NCBI GenBank assembly: GCA_964649725.1
Contig: CAZYTM010000001.1
Span: 186,001-250,000 of the forward strand
Direction: 5' to 3'
Source: CAZYTM01 sp964649725
Lineage (GTDB): Bacteria > Desulfobacterota > Desulfuromonadia > Geobacterales > Geobacteraceae
Length of the DNA: 64,000 bases
Each line of letters starts with the position of its first letter. Within the stretch, counting starts at the first letter, position 1. The position numbers and the translations under genes were made by a program. The notes beneath the pieces are model-generated. The model was not told where the DNA came from. It worked only from the letters and a program-made list of their open reading frames with translations, and did not search any database. Positions 7,962 to 17,517 of this stretch are shown here, piece by piece.

Positions 7962-10007
7962 ATGACCAATGCAAGACCTTTTGTCATCTATCTGGGCGAT
8001 CTGGTGCACAACTTCCTCGGCGGGGGCTCCTACATGTTCCCCCTCAACATCGGTTTCATCGCCGCCTATGCCCTGCAGGAGTTCAACGAGCGGATCCGCA
8101 TCGAACTCTTCAAGTATCCTGACCAGCTTCTGGCCCGCCTGCGGGAAGCACCCCCCGATCTTCTGGGGTTGAGCCACTACAGCTGGAACAGCCACTTGAA
8201 CGGGGAAGTGGCGCGGATCGCCAAGGAGATCGAGCCGCGCACCAGGGTAGTCTATGGCGGACCCAACATCAACCAGACCGAAGCGGGGTATCGCGACTTC
8301 TTCGCTACCCACCCGGCAGCCGATTTCCATATCCTCGGCGAAGGGGAGCTCGCCTTTGTCTCTCTCCTGCGGCAGCTGCTGCAGCCGGGGCACGATCTGC
8401 AACAGCAGGGGATGGAACCGATCGGCGGAGTTGTCTTCATGAGTAACGGGGAGCCGCTGGTCGGCCCTCTCCTGGAGAGGATCGACGACCCGGCAACCAT
8501 CCCCTCCCCCTACCTCACCGGACTCCTCGACCAGTTCTTCGCCTGTGAACTTATCCCGGTGGTCGAGACCAACCGGGGCTGTCCCTATACCTGTGCATTC
8601 TGCGCCCAGGGGCTCGCTTCCCGGCATAAGGTGAAGTACTTCCCGCTCGAACGGGTCCTTGCCGAACTCGACTACATAGCCAGCCGGGTGGAGAAGACCA
8701 ATATCCTCTGCTTTGCCGATGCCAACTTCGGCATTGCCAGCCGTGACGTGCAGATAGCCAGTCACGTCCGGCAGCTGCAGGAGCGCCACTCCTACCCGCG
8801 CCGCTGCATCATCAACTGGGTCAAGACACGGCAGAGTATCAAGGTGGCAGAGCTGATGGGGGAGGCATCGTACCTCATCTCATCGCTCCAGTCGATGGAC
8901 CGGAATGCGCTCGCCAACATCAAGCGGAAAAATATCGACCCGACCCAGTTCAAGGAGATAGTCGACCATGTCAATCGGGTCGGCGGGGTCTCCGGCACCG
9001 AGATAATCGTCGCTCTACCCGGCGAGACCAGGGAGAGTCACCTGGAAGGGTTGCGGGAGCTGTTCCGCTGGGGGGTAAGCTATATCATCTGTTACAACTG
9101 CCTTATCCTCGGCGGGACCGAACTGGCCCTGCCGGAACAGCGCCGGGAGTTCGCCCTCAGGACGAAATTCCGCCTCATGGACAGCGCCTTCGGTGATTAC
9201 CGGCAAGGGCTCCTCTCCTTCGAATGCGAGGAGGGGGTCCGTTCCACCTCCACCATGAGCGAGACAGAGATCCTCTTCTTCAGGCCGGTCCACTGGCTTA
9301 TCCAGTTCTGCTGGAACTACCGCTGTTATTTCGAACTGCTCCAGTTCATGAAGAGTGCGGGGGTAAATCCGGTCGATTTCATCCTCGCTCTCCTTAGCGG
9401 CAGCGACAGCGCCCCTGCTCCGGTCCGGAAGATCCTTGCCGATTTCGACCAGGAGTCGCGCGACGAGTGGTTCGACTCACCGGAAGCTTTGCGGGAACAT
9501 TTCGGTCAAGCGGAAAACTTTGCCAGACTCTGCCGCGGCGAATATGGCAAGCTGAACGGTAAATATATCTGGCGGGTGATACTGGAGTGCAAGAAGGATT
9601 TCGACGCCTACCTGCTCGCCACCGCCGAGCGGCTCCTCCCGGCTGACAGGGGGGTGCTGGCAGACCTGGTCGATTTCTGCTCGGCCCGGCTGCTCGACTT
9701 CGGCAATCCGGCACAGATGACCGAACCGAGGGAGCTCGCCTTCGGTCATGACATCCTTGCATGGCGCGGCAACGGTTATGCAGGAAGACCTGAACAGCAG
9801 CAGACCCCCTGCCGGCTCTATCTGGAGCATGATCAGCAGGAGGCGCTGGATCTGCTGCTGCGCCAGTACCGCCACCCGAATATGAACGTCACCCTGCGGA
9901 AGATGAGTGAACATATGCGGATCACAGACCTCTTCTACCAGGCAGAGCTGCTCAATCCACCGATCCAGAGGTATGGTAATGGAACTTACCCCGCAGCGAA
10001 TTACTAG
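7962..10007 (+). CDS. Large B12-binding radical SAM protein, second of two
   Basis: A 681-aa protein. Residues 1-170 form a B12-binding-like domain (LLGLSHYSWN, YGGPNINQTE, HILGEGELAF). The radical SAM core carries C207-P-Y-T-C211-A-F-C214. About 250 further residues, with no domain I recognise, end in a segment rich in charged residues and Q (ARG LYLEHDQQEALDLLL-type). Its 3' end overlaps the start of the SPASM gene, implying translational coupling. Class B radical SAM enzymes with long C-terminal extensions act on lipids, sugars and natural products. The substrate here is unknown, and distance from the first B12-radical SAM protein in the cluster suggests a different reaction. Confidence 0.7.
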   Translation: MTNARPFVIYLGDLVHNFLGGGSYMFPLNIGFIAAYALQEFNERIRIELFKYPDQLLARLREAPPDLLGLSHYSWNSHLNGEVARIAKEIEPRTRVVYGGPNINQTEAGYRDFFATHPAADFHILGEGELAFVSLLRQLLQPGHDLQQQGMEPIGGVVFMSNGEPLVGPLLERIDDPATIPSPYLTGLLDQFFACELIPVVETNRGCPYTCAFCAQGLASRHKVKYFPLERVLAELDYIASRVEKTNILCFADANFGIASRDVQIASHVRQLQERHSYPRRCIINWVKTRQSIKVAELMGEASYLISSLQSMDRNALANIKRKNIDPTQFKEIVDHVNRVGGVSGTEIIVALPGETRESHLEGLRELFRWGVSYIICYNCLILGGTELALPEQRREFALRTKFRLMDSAFGDYRQGLLSFECEEGVRSTSTMSETEILFFRPVHWLIQFCWNYRCYFELLQFMKSAGVNPVDFILALLSGSDSAPAPVRKILADFDQESRDEWFDSPEALREHFGQAENFARLCRGEYGKLNGKYIWRVILECKKDFDAYLLATAERLLPADRGVLADLVDFCSARLLDFGNPAQMTEPRELAFGHDILAWRGNGYAGRPEQQQTPCRLYLEHDQQEALDLLLRQYRHPNMNVTLRKMSEHMRITDLFYQAELLNPPIQRYGNGTYPAANY

Positions 10008-10977
10008 GGCCAGACAGAATTTCGGCGAAAGACTCCTGCTGGAGGAGAAGGGGGAGCGCTACCGCCGCTACCGCGAGGAGTGGGGCGTAGTGAGCCGACG
10101 GGAGAGGGTGAGCGAATTCCCGCTCTATCTGCAGTTCGAATTCCTCCCCCACTGCAATCTCTCCTGCGCCACCTGCCTGCATGGTTATCCCGCCAGCAGG
10201 AGGGATTACCTGGCAATCGAGAGCGTTCTCGACCGGCAGCTTTTTGCCAGAGTGCTGGCCGAAGCGGCCAGTCATGGCTGTCCGTCGATCGCCTTTCATA
10301 ACAACAACGAACCGCTCCTGCTGCAGGACCTGGAAGAGAGGATAGAGATGGCCGGGAGGGCCGGCTTCCTCGACCTGATCCTGACCACCAATGCCACTCT
10401 CCTCACCCCGGAGAGGAGTCGCCGGCTCCTGGCCAGCGGGCTTACCAAGCTCAGCTTCAGCCTCGATGCGCAGAGCAGCCAGACCTATAAGAGCCTCAGG
10501 AGAAACAACGATTTTCTCAAGGTGCGGAAGAACATCCTCACCTTTTTGAACCTGAAAAAAGAGCTCGGATATCAGCTGCCGGTTACCCGTGTCTCCTTCG
10601 TCATGACCGGTTTGAACTGCCACGAGGCGAAAGATTTCGAGGCCTATTGGCAGAAAAAGGTCGATATCGTCGAATTCCAGAACATCCAGGTGCTGGAGGG
10701 GCTGACCGAACACCTCCCCCCCTGCGGAGCAGAGCCCTATGCCGGCTTTGCCTGCAACTCCCCCTGGCAGCAGCTGGTGATAAGGGGGAATGGCGATGTC
10801 CTCCCCTGCTGCTCCTTTTACGGGGCTGAGCTGGTCCTTGGGAATATCCGTAGCCAGACGCTGCACGAACTCTGGCATGGCAAAATGATGAACGAACTAC
10901 GTGCCGGGCTGGCAGAGGGTCGCTACGACCTGACCCCCTGCCGGCGCTGCGCGAAAACATTCTACCGTCAACCATAA
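9979..10977 (+). CDS. Radical SAM/SPASM domain protein
   Basis: A 332-aa radical SAM protein with the cluster motif C59-N-L-S-C63-A-T-C66. The C-terminal SPASM-type segment has C at CNSPWQQLVIRGNGDVLPCCSF and the final CRRC, enough to hold one or two auxiliary iron-sulfur clusters. I placed the start at ATG 9979, which is 7 nt after AGAGG; ATG 9973 is only 1 nt from it. SPASM enzymes oxidise alcohols on sugars (BtrN-like) or modify peptides. Next to sugar genes an alcohol-oxidising or epimerising role is plausible but unproven. Confidence 0.75.
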   Translation: MELTPQRITRARQNFGERLLLEEKGERYRRYREEWGVVSRRERVSEFPLYLQFEFLPHCNLSCATCLHGYPASRRDYLAIESVLDRQLFARVLAEAASHGCPSIAFHNNNEPLLLQDLEERIEMAGRAGFLDLILTTNATLLTPERSRRLLASGLTKLSFSLDAQSSQTYKSLRRNNDFLKVRKNILTFLNLKKELGYQLPVTRVSFVMTGLNCHEAKDFEAYWQKKVDIVEFQNIQVLEGLTEHLPPCGAEPYAGFACNSPWQQLVIRGNGDVLPCCSFYGAELVLGNIRSQTLHELWHGKMMNELRAGLAEGRYDLTPCRRCAKTFYRQP

Positions 10978-10989
10978 GGAGGAATAGTC

Positions 10990-12159
10990 ATGCCGGGATT
11001 CGAGGTATTTGGCAAGGAAGAGCAGCAGGCGATCAACGATCTGTTCGCCATCAACGGCGGGATACTTTTTGCCCACGGCTTTGACGCCATGCGCAAGGGG
11101 GTTTACCGGGTAAGGGAGTTCGAAACAGCCTTTGCCGCCAGGATGGGGGTCCCCTATGCCCAGGCGGTCACCTCCGGCTCGACCGCCCTCAAGGTGGCGC
11201 TCAAGGCGATGGGGGTGAAGCGTGGCGACGAGGTGATAACCCAGTCCTTCACCTTTGTCGCCACTGTAGAGGCGATCCTCGAACTCGGCGCAGTCCCGGT
11301 TATCGTCGATGTGGACGACACCCTGACCATCTCCCCGGAGCGGCTTGCCGCAGCCATCACCGAGAAGACCCGCGCCATCATCCCGGTGCATATGATGGGG
11401 GCACCGGCAGATATGAATGCTATCATGGCGATAGCCCGCAAGCATAATATCAGGGTCCTGGAAGATACGGCCCAGGGTTGCGGCGGCACCTATCAGGGGA
11501 GACTCCTGGGGACCATCGGCGACATGGGGTCATTCAGTCTCGACGCGGGAAAGACCATCATGACCGGCGAGGGGGGGATGGTGATCACCTCTGACCAGGA
11601 GCTCTATATAAAAGCGCGGGCCATCCATGACCATGGCCATGAATACAGCACCACCAAGGGGAGGGGGCAGGAGGGGGCCCTGGCGGTCGGTTTCAACTAC
11701 CGGATAACCGAACTGCAGGGGGCGATCGGGCTGGTGCAGCTCGGCAAGCTCGACATGATCCTGGCAGAACAGCGGGCCAACAAGCGGAAACTGCTCGCCG
11801 CCCTGGCCGACTTCCCCTTCCAGCGCCGGCGTATCCTCGACGAGGCGGGGGAGCTTGGTGACACCATCATCTACTTCCTGCCGACCGGAGCCCAGGCCAC
11901 CCGCTTTGCCAAAAGGATGGGGGAAGAGGGGCTCGGCACCAAGAACCTGCCGGATGCGATCGTCTGGCACTTTGCCCGGCACTGGGAACATATGTTCAAG
12001 GAGTACAACTTCTATAGCGACTCCTGGCAGACCAACTGGCAACAGTCGGCCGACCTGCTGGAGCGGGCCATCGCCCTCCCGGTGATGGTCAAGATGAGTG
12101 ACGAAAGGATCGCCGAGATCGCCGGGAAGCTGCTGAAGATTGCCGGAGAGATCGCATGA
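10990..12159 (+). CDS. DegT/DnrJ/EryC1/StrS aminotransferase, second in cluster
   Basis: A 389-aa PLP-dependent aminotransferase of the sugar type. The PLP lysine is K188 in FSLDAGKTIMTGEGG; TSGSTALKVAL near residue 61 and LEDTAQGCGG near 157 fit the family. AAGGAGG lies 7 nt before ATG. It differs clearly from the LegC paralogue at the start of the cluster, so it probably aminates a second keto-sugar, perhaps made by the adjacent dehydrogenase, SPASM protein or epimerase. The stop overlaps the legF start (ATGA). Confidence 0.8.
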   Translation: MPGFEVFGKEEQQAINDLFAINGGILFAHGFDAMRKGVYRVREFETAFAARMGVPYAQAVTSGSTALKVALKAMGVKRGDEVITQSFTFVATVEAILELGAVPVIVDVDDTLTISPERLAAAITEKTRAIIPVHMMGAPADMNAIMAIARKHNIRVLEDTAQGCGGTYQGRLLGTIGDMGSFSLDAGKTIMTGEGGMVITSDQELYIKARAIHDHGHEYSTTKGRGQEGALAVGFNYRITELQGAIGLVQLGKLDMILAEQRANKRKLLAALADFPFQRRRILDEAGELGDTIIYFLPTGAQATRFAKRMGEEGLGTKNLPDAIVWHFARHWEHMFKEYNFYSDSWQTNWQQSADLLERAIALPVMVKMSDERIAEIAGKLLKIAGEIA

Positions 12160-12884
12160 GAAGGCTCGCTTTCATCCCTGCCAGGGGGGGGTCAAAGGGG
12201 ATCCCGCGGAAAAACCTGGTGCCGCTCGCCGGCAAGCCGCTGCTCCAGTACACCATCGAGGCGGCCATGGAGAGCCGCTATCTGACCGATATCCTCTTCT
12301 CCAGCGAGGACCAGGAGATGAACTCCTTCGTCTCCTCCCTCGGCCTGCCGGTCAACTACCGTCGCCCCCCTGAACTGGCATCGGACGAGGCATCACTGGT
12401 CGATGCGCTGCTCCACGCCCTCGATTGGTGGAAAGGTGCGCACGGGGCTCTCCCGGAGCAGATCATGCTCCTCCAGCCGACCTCGCCGTTGCGCACAGCC
12501 GCGGATATCGACGGCGCAGTCGAATTTATGGAGAAGAACGGCGGCAGCAGTCTGATAAGTGTCCACAGGATGACCGAACACCCCTACGAATGCGTCAGAC
12601 AACAGGAGAACGGCTGGCGCTTCCTTGCCAGCTCCGGCGAAAGGCTCTACCGGCGACAGGAGTACCAGGAGGAGTTCTACTTCATCAATGGCGCCATCTA
12701 TCTGCTGACCACCGACTTCTTCCTGGAGCGGCGCAACTTCTTCATCGAGGACGAATCGCTCCTCTATATCATGGACCCGGCGCATGGCGTCGATATCGAC
12801 GATCTGCCGGGGCTTGAGCGGGCCGAGTTCTACGAATTGCAGCGTAACCGGTCAGTCAGACCATTGTTGCGGAGACAAGCATGA
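12156..12884 (+). CDS. legF: CMP-nonulosonate synthetase (LegF/NeuA, acylneuraminate cytidylyltransferase)
   Basis: Activates the nonulosonic acid with CTP to the CMP donor used by the Maf transferase. The 242-aa protein begins with the family signature FIPARGGSKGIPRKN, then LQPTSPLRTAADID near residue 106 and a C-terminal YIMDPAHGVDIDDLPGLERAE. The start overlaps the stop of the aminotransferase and the end overlaps the next gene by 4 bp, so it is part of the same operon. LegF is chosen over NeuA or PseF from the LegC, LegG and PtmE neighbours. Confidence 0.85.
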   Translation: MRRLAFIPARGGSKGIPRKNLVPLAGKPLLQYTIEAAMESRYLTDILFSSEDQEMNSFVSSLGLPVNYRRPPELASDEASLVDALLHALDWWKGAHGALPEQIMLLQPTSPLRTAADIDGAVEFMEKNGGSSLISVHRMTEHPYECVRQQENGWRFLASSGERLYRRQEYQEEFYFINGAIYLLTTDFFLERRNFFIEDESLLYIMDPAHGVDIDDLPGLERAEFYELQRNRSVRPLLRRQA

Positions 12885-14017
12885 CCATCAGCGATAAGCA
12901 GTTAAAGCGCGCCAACCAGGTAGCCTACACCCTCAATCAGGAGCTGCCGGCTCCATACCAGAGCGACCTTTTCCATGAAGAGGAGCGGCTGGCAAGGGAT
13001 ATCCTCACCCCGCGCAAGCTAGCGGAACGGCATATTCTCCTTGTGGGGGGGGCAGGCTATATCGGGACGGTCCTGACCGGCCAACTGCTTGCGCAAGGAT
13101 ACCGGGTCCGCACCTTCGATCTCCTCCTCTACGGCAATCAGTCCTGCGTCCATCCTTACCTGGGTCACCCCTCCTACCAGTTCCTCCGTGGTGACCTGGT
13201 GGATAAGGATGCCATGGAAGAGGCATTGAAGGGGATCACCGACGTGGTGATCCTGGCTGGTCTGGTGGGGGACCCGATAACCCGCAAATATCCTGACGCC
13301 GCGAAAAGGATAAACCAGGACGGGATCGTCGCCCTCCTCCGCTCCCTGAACGGAAGGGGGCTGAACAAGGTGATCTTCATCTCTACCTGCTCCAATTACG
13401 GACTTATCGAAGGGAACCTGCCGGCAGCCGAGAGCCAGACCCTCAAACCGCTCTCCCTTTATGCCGAAGCCAAGGTCGGCGCAGAAAAAGAGCTGCTCGC
13501 CATGTCTGGCAGGGTCGACTTCGCCGCTACCGTGCTCCGTTTCGCCACCGCTTTCGGCCTCTCCCCACGGATGCGCTTCGACCTTACCGTGAGCGAGTTC
13601 ACCCGCGAGCTCTTCCTCGATAAAGAGCTGCTGGTCTACGATGCCGATACCTGGCGCCCCTATTGTCATGTTCGGGACTTCTCCCTCATCATCAGACGCG
13701 TCCTGGAGGCTCCGCTGGCCAACGTCGCCTTTGAGGTCTTCAATGCCGGCGGCGACGTCAACAACTTCACCAAGCAGATGATTGTCGATCAGGTGAGGGA
13801 GCTGCTCCCGGCCAGCCGGGTGAAATTCCAGGAGCATGGGAGCGATCCGCGCAACTACCGGGTCGACTTTGCCAAGATAAGGGAGCGGCTCTACTTCGAG
13901 CCGGGCCACCGGGTAGAGAACGGCGTCGCCGAACTGCTGGAAGCTCTCAGGCAGCAGCTCTTCCCCGATATCGATGCGCGGCCCGCTTTTTACGGCAACT
14001 ATGAACTGAACTATTGA
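12881..14017 (+). CDS. NAD-dependent epimerase/dehydratase (extended SDR)
   Basis: A 378-aa SDR protein. About 50 residues of unusual N-terminal extension precede the Rossmann motif GGAGYIG (56-62). Catalytic residues are the serine/threonine region FISTCSNYG (167-173) and Y194-A-E-A-K198. It resembles sugar epimerases or dehydratases acting on nucleotide sugars; whether it makes a 4-keto-sugar for the second aminotransferase cannot be told. Last gene of the + operon; it converges on maf with 29 bp between the stops. Confidence 0.8.
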   Translation: MTISDKQLKRANQVAYTLNQELPAPYQSDLFHEEERLARDILTPRKLAERHILLVGGAGYIGTVLTGQLLAQGYRVRTFDLLLYGNQSCVHPYLGHPSYQFLRGDLVDKDAMEEALKGITDVVILAGLVGDPITRKYPDAAKRINQDGIVALLRSLNGRGLNKVIFISTCSNYGLIEGNLPAAESQTLKPLSLYAEAKVGAEKELLAMSGRVDFAATVLRFATAFGLSPRMRFDLTVSEFTRELFLDKELLVYDADTWRPYCHVRDFSLIIRRVLEAPLANVAFEVFNAGGDVNNFTKQMIVDQVRELLPASRVKFQEHGSDPRNYRVDFAKIRERLYFEPGHRVENGVAELLEALRQQLFPDIDARPAFYGNYELNY

Positions 14018-14046
14018 AGGTGGCCGAAGGCCGGATGAGGGGGGAT

Positions 14047-15942
14047 TCAGTGGAGCCTGGAGCGCTCTTTGTAGGCGGTTATGTCGGTGCGAAGCTTCTC
14101 GTAGAGGGGTTTGATCATCTCCAGGTCGCGTTGGCAATCGCCGAAATATTTGCCGAATAGCTGGACAATACTCCGCCCCTTCTCGGCTATGTCGGTCTCG
14201 ACCCAGATATGGGTAAGTTTGTTCTGCAGAATGACCTCTTCGACCATGTTCATCGGCAGGATGAACATGACAAAGAAATCGTTTTTCCTGATCCGGGCAA
14301 AACAGCGGTCAAATCTGGCGAATGAGGCCTCCAGCTGTTTCGGCCGTTTGAAGTTTACCTGTTCGGAGATCCGCTGAAGTATTTTGCTGATCTTCTCGAA
14401 GAGTTGCAGAAACTCCTCGTATGCTGCATAAAGCTCCTTATCCCGGCGTACCATATGGTCAGGGTCGTAACCGTTCGCCTTACGCGACTCCATCCAGTCA
14501 TCCTGCACCACAGCACTTTCAAGCTCCCCCCCCAGAAGTTCGGCAAGTGGCATATAGGTGGTCCCGGCTATCTTCGCCCCACCGCGGGTGGTATTGATCA
14601 CCCTGGTCTCAGGGAACCATTTGATGACATTCTCCATCACCTGTCTGGAGAGATAGAAACCGTTGGTGGTGCTGATCATATTGCCGTCTACATCCTCGAC
14701 CGTCATGGTCCCGGCAAGTTCCGCCTCGGTCGCTTTGTGGTCACGCCCCTCATGGATATAACGGATGCTCCGGGAGTAGTTCTCATCCCCGAGAAAAGCG
14801 AAGTTCTGCCCCACCAGGATGATCGGGTTACAGCCGAGCCGGGCCAGCAGTTCGAACGAGGTGATGGCTACCGTAGGCGCATCGTGGGCGACACTGAGCC
14901 CGCCGCTGTCACTGTTGCGGAGGAAATTCTGCGATATGGTGTCCTTGTCCATCACCATGTGCAGCAGTGGTCCGGGATATGTCTGGAGGGTCTCGAAGCC
15001 GACCGAGGTACCATAGATCAGTGGTATTGAATCGATACCCTTCTCCTGATAGTCCTCGAAAGTGTACTGGGTAATGGCATTAGGGTCCATCGTCAATGTC
15101 GCGTGCGGATGTATGTCATGAGCGACAAGCGCCTTGATCGCCGAGCCTACACTGAAGATATAGGCAAGTTTCTGCTCCTTGATCGAACGGACCCTCTCCA
15201 GCTCCTCTTCTAATGACGGGCCTGCGGAAACCAGCAGGGCCGGCTTGTTGCGGAACAGTTCCTGGTCGCCCAGGAAGATGCTCCGGCTGTTTAAGTTAAC
15301 GCCGAAATTGAACATGCTGTTGACGATCCAGCGTTTCTCGTAGTTCAGACAGGTATAGCGGTTACTCCTGACCCGGTGGACGATGTCGACGAAATGTTTC
15401 TTGAACCGCTCCATATCTTCACTAAAGACCCGTTCGTAACTCGGCAGAGTGACAAACATCAACTGTTCATGGGTCTTTTCGAAAAACCTCTGGGCATTCG
15501 TTTCGGTATCTTCCGGCTGGTTCTCGATAAAAAGGTTTTTCATCCTCTTCAGTGGCAGGTTATTGAACTGCCGTTCGGAGAGGTAGTGGCAGAATGCCTG
15601 GGGGCTCGGCTCGTAAAGAGAGAAGAAGTGCTTGGGGAAACGCTTCATGAAGGCTTCGACATGGTAACCCAGACCGACACCATAGAAAAAGACATGCTCG
15701 TAATTCTCCACTTCGGCCGGGTCGAACTGCTCGACCATCCCCTCTGCCTCCTGCGCCGGGTCGTACTTGCTATGGACGTAGTAGTCAGTCCCGTCACGGT
15801 CGACAGTTATGGTCGGCAGCCCGGAGCGGGAGGGGACCACCCTGACCGGCGAGTCCGCAAGTCTCCCCTGCAGGGCTTTGAGATAATCCCAGAGGCCGGC
15901 CGAGATCCTTTTCACTTCGATGATATTATCAGTTGTAATCAT
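14047..15942 (-). CDS. maf: Maf-type motility accessory factor (DUF115), probable flagellin nonulosonate transferase
   Basis: A 631-aa protein with the MAF_flag10/DUF115 domain in its middle (ALLVSAGPSLEEELERVR, SVGSAIKALVAHDIHPHATLTMDP, LVGQNFAF). Maf proteins move CMP-activated pseudaminic or legionaminic acid onto Ser/Thr of flagellin in the cytoplasm. The placement between the nonulosonate operon and the flagellins fits this exactly. I set the start at 15942 (GGCGGAAG upstream) because longer readings run into the preceding gene out of context. The 13-bp overlap with the upstream 201-aa gene implies coupling. Confidence 0.85.
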   Translation of the reverse strand: MITTDNIIEVKRISAGLWDYLKALQGRLADSPVRVVPSRSGLPTITVDRDGTDYYVHSKYDPAQEAEGMVEQFDPAEVENYEHVFFYGVGLGYHVEAFMKRFPKHFFSLYEPSPQAFCHYLSERQFNNLPLKRMKNLFIENQPEDTETNAQRFFEKTHEQLMFVTLPSYERVFSEDMERFKKHFVDIVHRVRSNRYTCLNYEKRWIVNSMFNFGVNLNSRSIFLGDQELFRNKPALLVSAGPSLEEELERVRSIKEQKLAYIFSVGSAIKALVAHDIHPHATLTMDPNAITQYTFEDYQEKGIDSIPLIYGTSVGFETLQTYPGPLLHMVMDKDTISQNFLRNSDSGGLSVAHDAPTVAITSFELLARLGCNPIILVGQNFAFLGDENYSRSIRYIHEGRDHKATEAELAGTMTVEDVDGNMISTTNGFYLSRQVMENVIKWFPETRVINTTRGGAKIAGTTYMPLAELLGGELESAVVQDDWMESRKANGYDPDHMVRRDKELYAAYEEFLQLFEKISKILQRISEQVNFKRPKQLEASFARFDRCFARIRKNDFFVMFILPMNMVEEVILQNKLTHIWVETDIAEKGRSIVQLFGKYFGDCQRDLEMIKPLYEKLRTDITAYKERSRLH

Positions 15943-16534
15943 GCACGCTTCCGCCTGAAAGCATCCCCTCGACCTCCCTGTGCAGCTTCTCCATGAACGG
16001 GACCAGCTCATGGCGGAGGATATCCGCCACCAGAGTCATATCCTGCCTCTCTACGGCCCCTTTGAGGGTTTCAAGCTCGTCCTGGAAATTCCTCGCCAGT
16101 AGATTGACCACCTCTGTCTCGTTTGCCAGGGTATGGTCTGCCATCATGGCGGTGATGATGTCGATAAGTTTCTGCACCCCACCCATTACGGTGATAAATC
16201 TCTGCCAGGTGCTGTCATCAGGCTTCTGGTAGAACTCCCCTGCCAATTGCAGGGTCTCAGGGACCACCTGGCTGAGATAGTTGTCGAGCACCCACCAGAC
16301 CTGAAAGAGCTGCTCCTGGGGGGTCAGCACCTTGACTTCGACCTCTTGCACCTCTTCCATATGTTCAAGCAGGTAGTCATAGTGATTCTCGATAACATCC
16401 GTTCCGTCAACGACCAGATGGCTCATATAGAGACTCGATGCCGAAAGGACCTCGTCGATCTTCTGGAATGAGCGCTCTACGCCGACAGGGGTGTTGTCAA
16501 AGCAAAACTTGTTGTTGGCAATCTGTAGATGCAT
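15929..16534 (-). CDS. Unknown 201-aa helical protein in the flagellin-modification operon
   Basis: No family recognised. The protein is acidic and predicted mostly helical, without signal peptide or membrane segment, and ends 13 bp inside maf. It starts MHLQIANNKFCFDNTP and has tryptophans near QVWWVLDNYL and STWQRF. GGGAGAT lies upstream of ATG 16534. Its position between flaF and maf suggests a cytoplasmic partner of flagellin glycosylation or export, perhaps a chaperone; this is inference from context only. Confidence 0.7.
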   Translation of the reverse strand: MHLQIANNKFCFDNTPVGVERSFQKIDEVLSASSLYMSHLVVDGTDVIENHYDYLLEHMEEVQEVEVKVLTPQEQLFQVWWVLDNYLSQVVPETLQLAGEFYQKPDDSTWQRFITVMGGVQKLIDIITAMMADHTLANETEVVNLLARNFQDELETLKGAVERQDMTLVADILRHELVPFMEKLHREVEGMLSGGSVHDYN

Positions 16535-16622
16535 ATGGATCTCCCTTTCCCGGGTGGATAGAATCGTGGCCCGGCTTTAGCAGAAACTTCATAGCCAGCC
16601 CTCCCCCCTCTTGACCTGCTTG

Positions 16623-16997
16623 TCAACCACTGCTGGAGAGGCCTGCTGCGATATTCAGGTTTATGTTGATAATCAGAGAGAGTTTCTCCGGTTGCGGGTC
16701 AGCCAGGATCTCCATACTCCGCTTGTCAACAAAGAGACTCAGGTTGAGGATGTTCTGTTTCAACTCCGGCGGCAGAGGGTTGTCCGGTTGGGAGAGCTCG
16801 GCCTGGAATACGCTCCATATCGCCTGGTTGAAACGGATCGCCTCGCTGAGGAAAAGATCCCTCTCTTCATGGTCCCATCGCTCCTGGCAGCTCTTCAACA
16901 GGGCAGCCGCACGCATCAGAACTGACGCCTCCAGGTCACGCCCGGTCAAAGCGTCTCTTTGCATAGTTGCATAGGCATTAATGGCAGTTTGCGGCAT
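16623..16997 (-). CDS. flaF: FlaF flagellin regulator/secretion chaperone
   Basis: A 124-aa protein matching the FlaF family (PF07309): it begins with N-A-Y-A (INAYATMQRDALTGRDLEA), then LLKSCQERWD and FNQAIWSVFQAEL, and ends with a helix carrying LFVDKRSMEIL. In Caulobacter FlaF binds flagellin and is needed for its secretion, opposing FlbT. It overlaps flbT by 20 bp. In organisms with FlaF, FliS is often missing; no fliS is in this window. Confidence 0.85.
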   Translation of the reverse strand: MPQTAINAYATMQRDALTGRDLEASVLMRAAALLKSCQERWDHEERDLFLSEAIRFNQAIWSVFQAELSQPDNPLPPELKQNILNLSLFVDKRSMEILADPQPEKLSLIININLNIAAGLSSSG

Positions 16998-17376
16998 AAT
17001 CTAGCAACTCCTCTTCGTAGTCGATCATCTTCCTGGCTATCTTCAACGCCTGGTAGAATCGGTTGTTGATGATATTTTCGCTCATCTCGCTGACATAGTG
17101 CCCCATGGTCGGCACAGCTGCCACCAACTCCCGCACCAGCTGCCAGTAGACGTCGTGATGCTGGACCATGTTCTTTTCATCGACATACATAAGCTGGATG
17201 ACGAAATATATCTTGCGGCAGAATGAAGTCGCCTCTTCTTCCCGCATGATGTCCTTCTCCCGCAGGATCGGCACCGTATTCGCTATACTAAGGACAGCAC
17301 CGCAGTTACCATTGGTCACTACGGCACCGCCGAGTATGATTCTTTCATGTGGTTTGAGTGTTATTTTAAGTGACAT
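16978..17376 (-). CDS. flbT: FlbT, post-transcriptional regulator of flagellin
   Basis: A 132-aa FlbT family protein (PF07378): MSLKITLKPHERIILGGAVVTNG, then ILREKDIM, IYFVIQLMYVDEK and a C-terminal helix YQALKIARKMIDYEEELL. In alphaproteobacteria FlbT binds the 5' leader of flagellin mRNA and either destabilises it or promotes its translation. Here the two flagellins just upstream have matching leaders of about 140 nt with a conserved hairpin, a plausible target. First gene of flbT-flaF-201aa-maf; a sigma-54-like promoter lies about 100 bp upstream. Confidence 0.85.
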   Translation of the reverse strand: MSLKITLKPHERIILGGAVVTNGNCGAVLSIANTVPILREKDIMREEEATSFCRKIYFVIQLMYVDEKNMVQHHDVYWQLVRELVAAVPTMGHYVSEMSENIINNRFYQALKIARKMIDYEEELLDYAANCH

Positions 17377-17474
17377 GGCAGTAGAATCCTTTACAGTTGG
17401 AGCCCTTTCAGAACTCCGGATTTGACCTGCTTTTGCCCGCCTGATAAGAGCTGCTTTATCTGTACGAATGCAGT

Positions 17475-17490
17475 TGCAAATATGGTTCCA
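17475..17490 (-). promoter_or_regulatory. Candidate sigma-54 promoter for flbT-flaF-maf
   Basis: Read on the - strand: TGGAAC-N5-TTGCA, one mismatch to TGGCAC-N5-TTGCA, with the invariant GG and GC kept at the right spacing. The implied start lies about 85 nt before flbT. Confidence 0.55.
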
Positions 17491-17517
17491 GTGCCGGAAA
17501 CCCTTGCTAAAAGCAGC

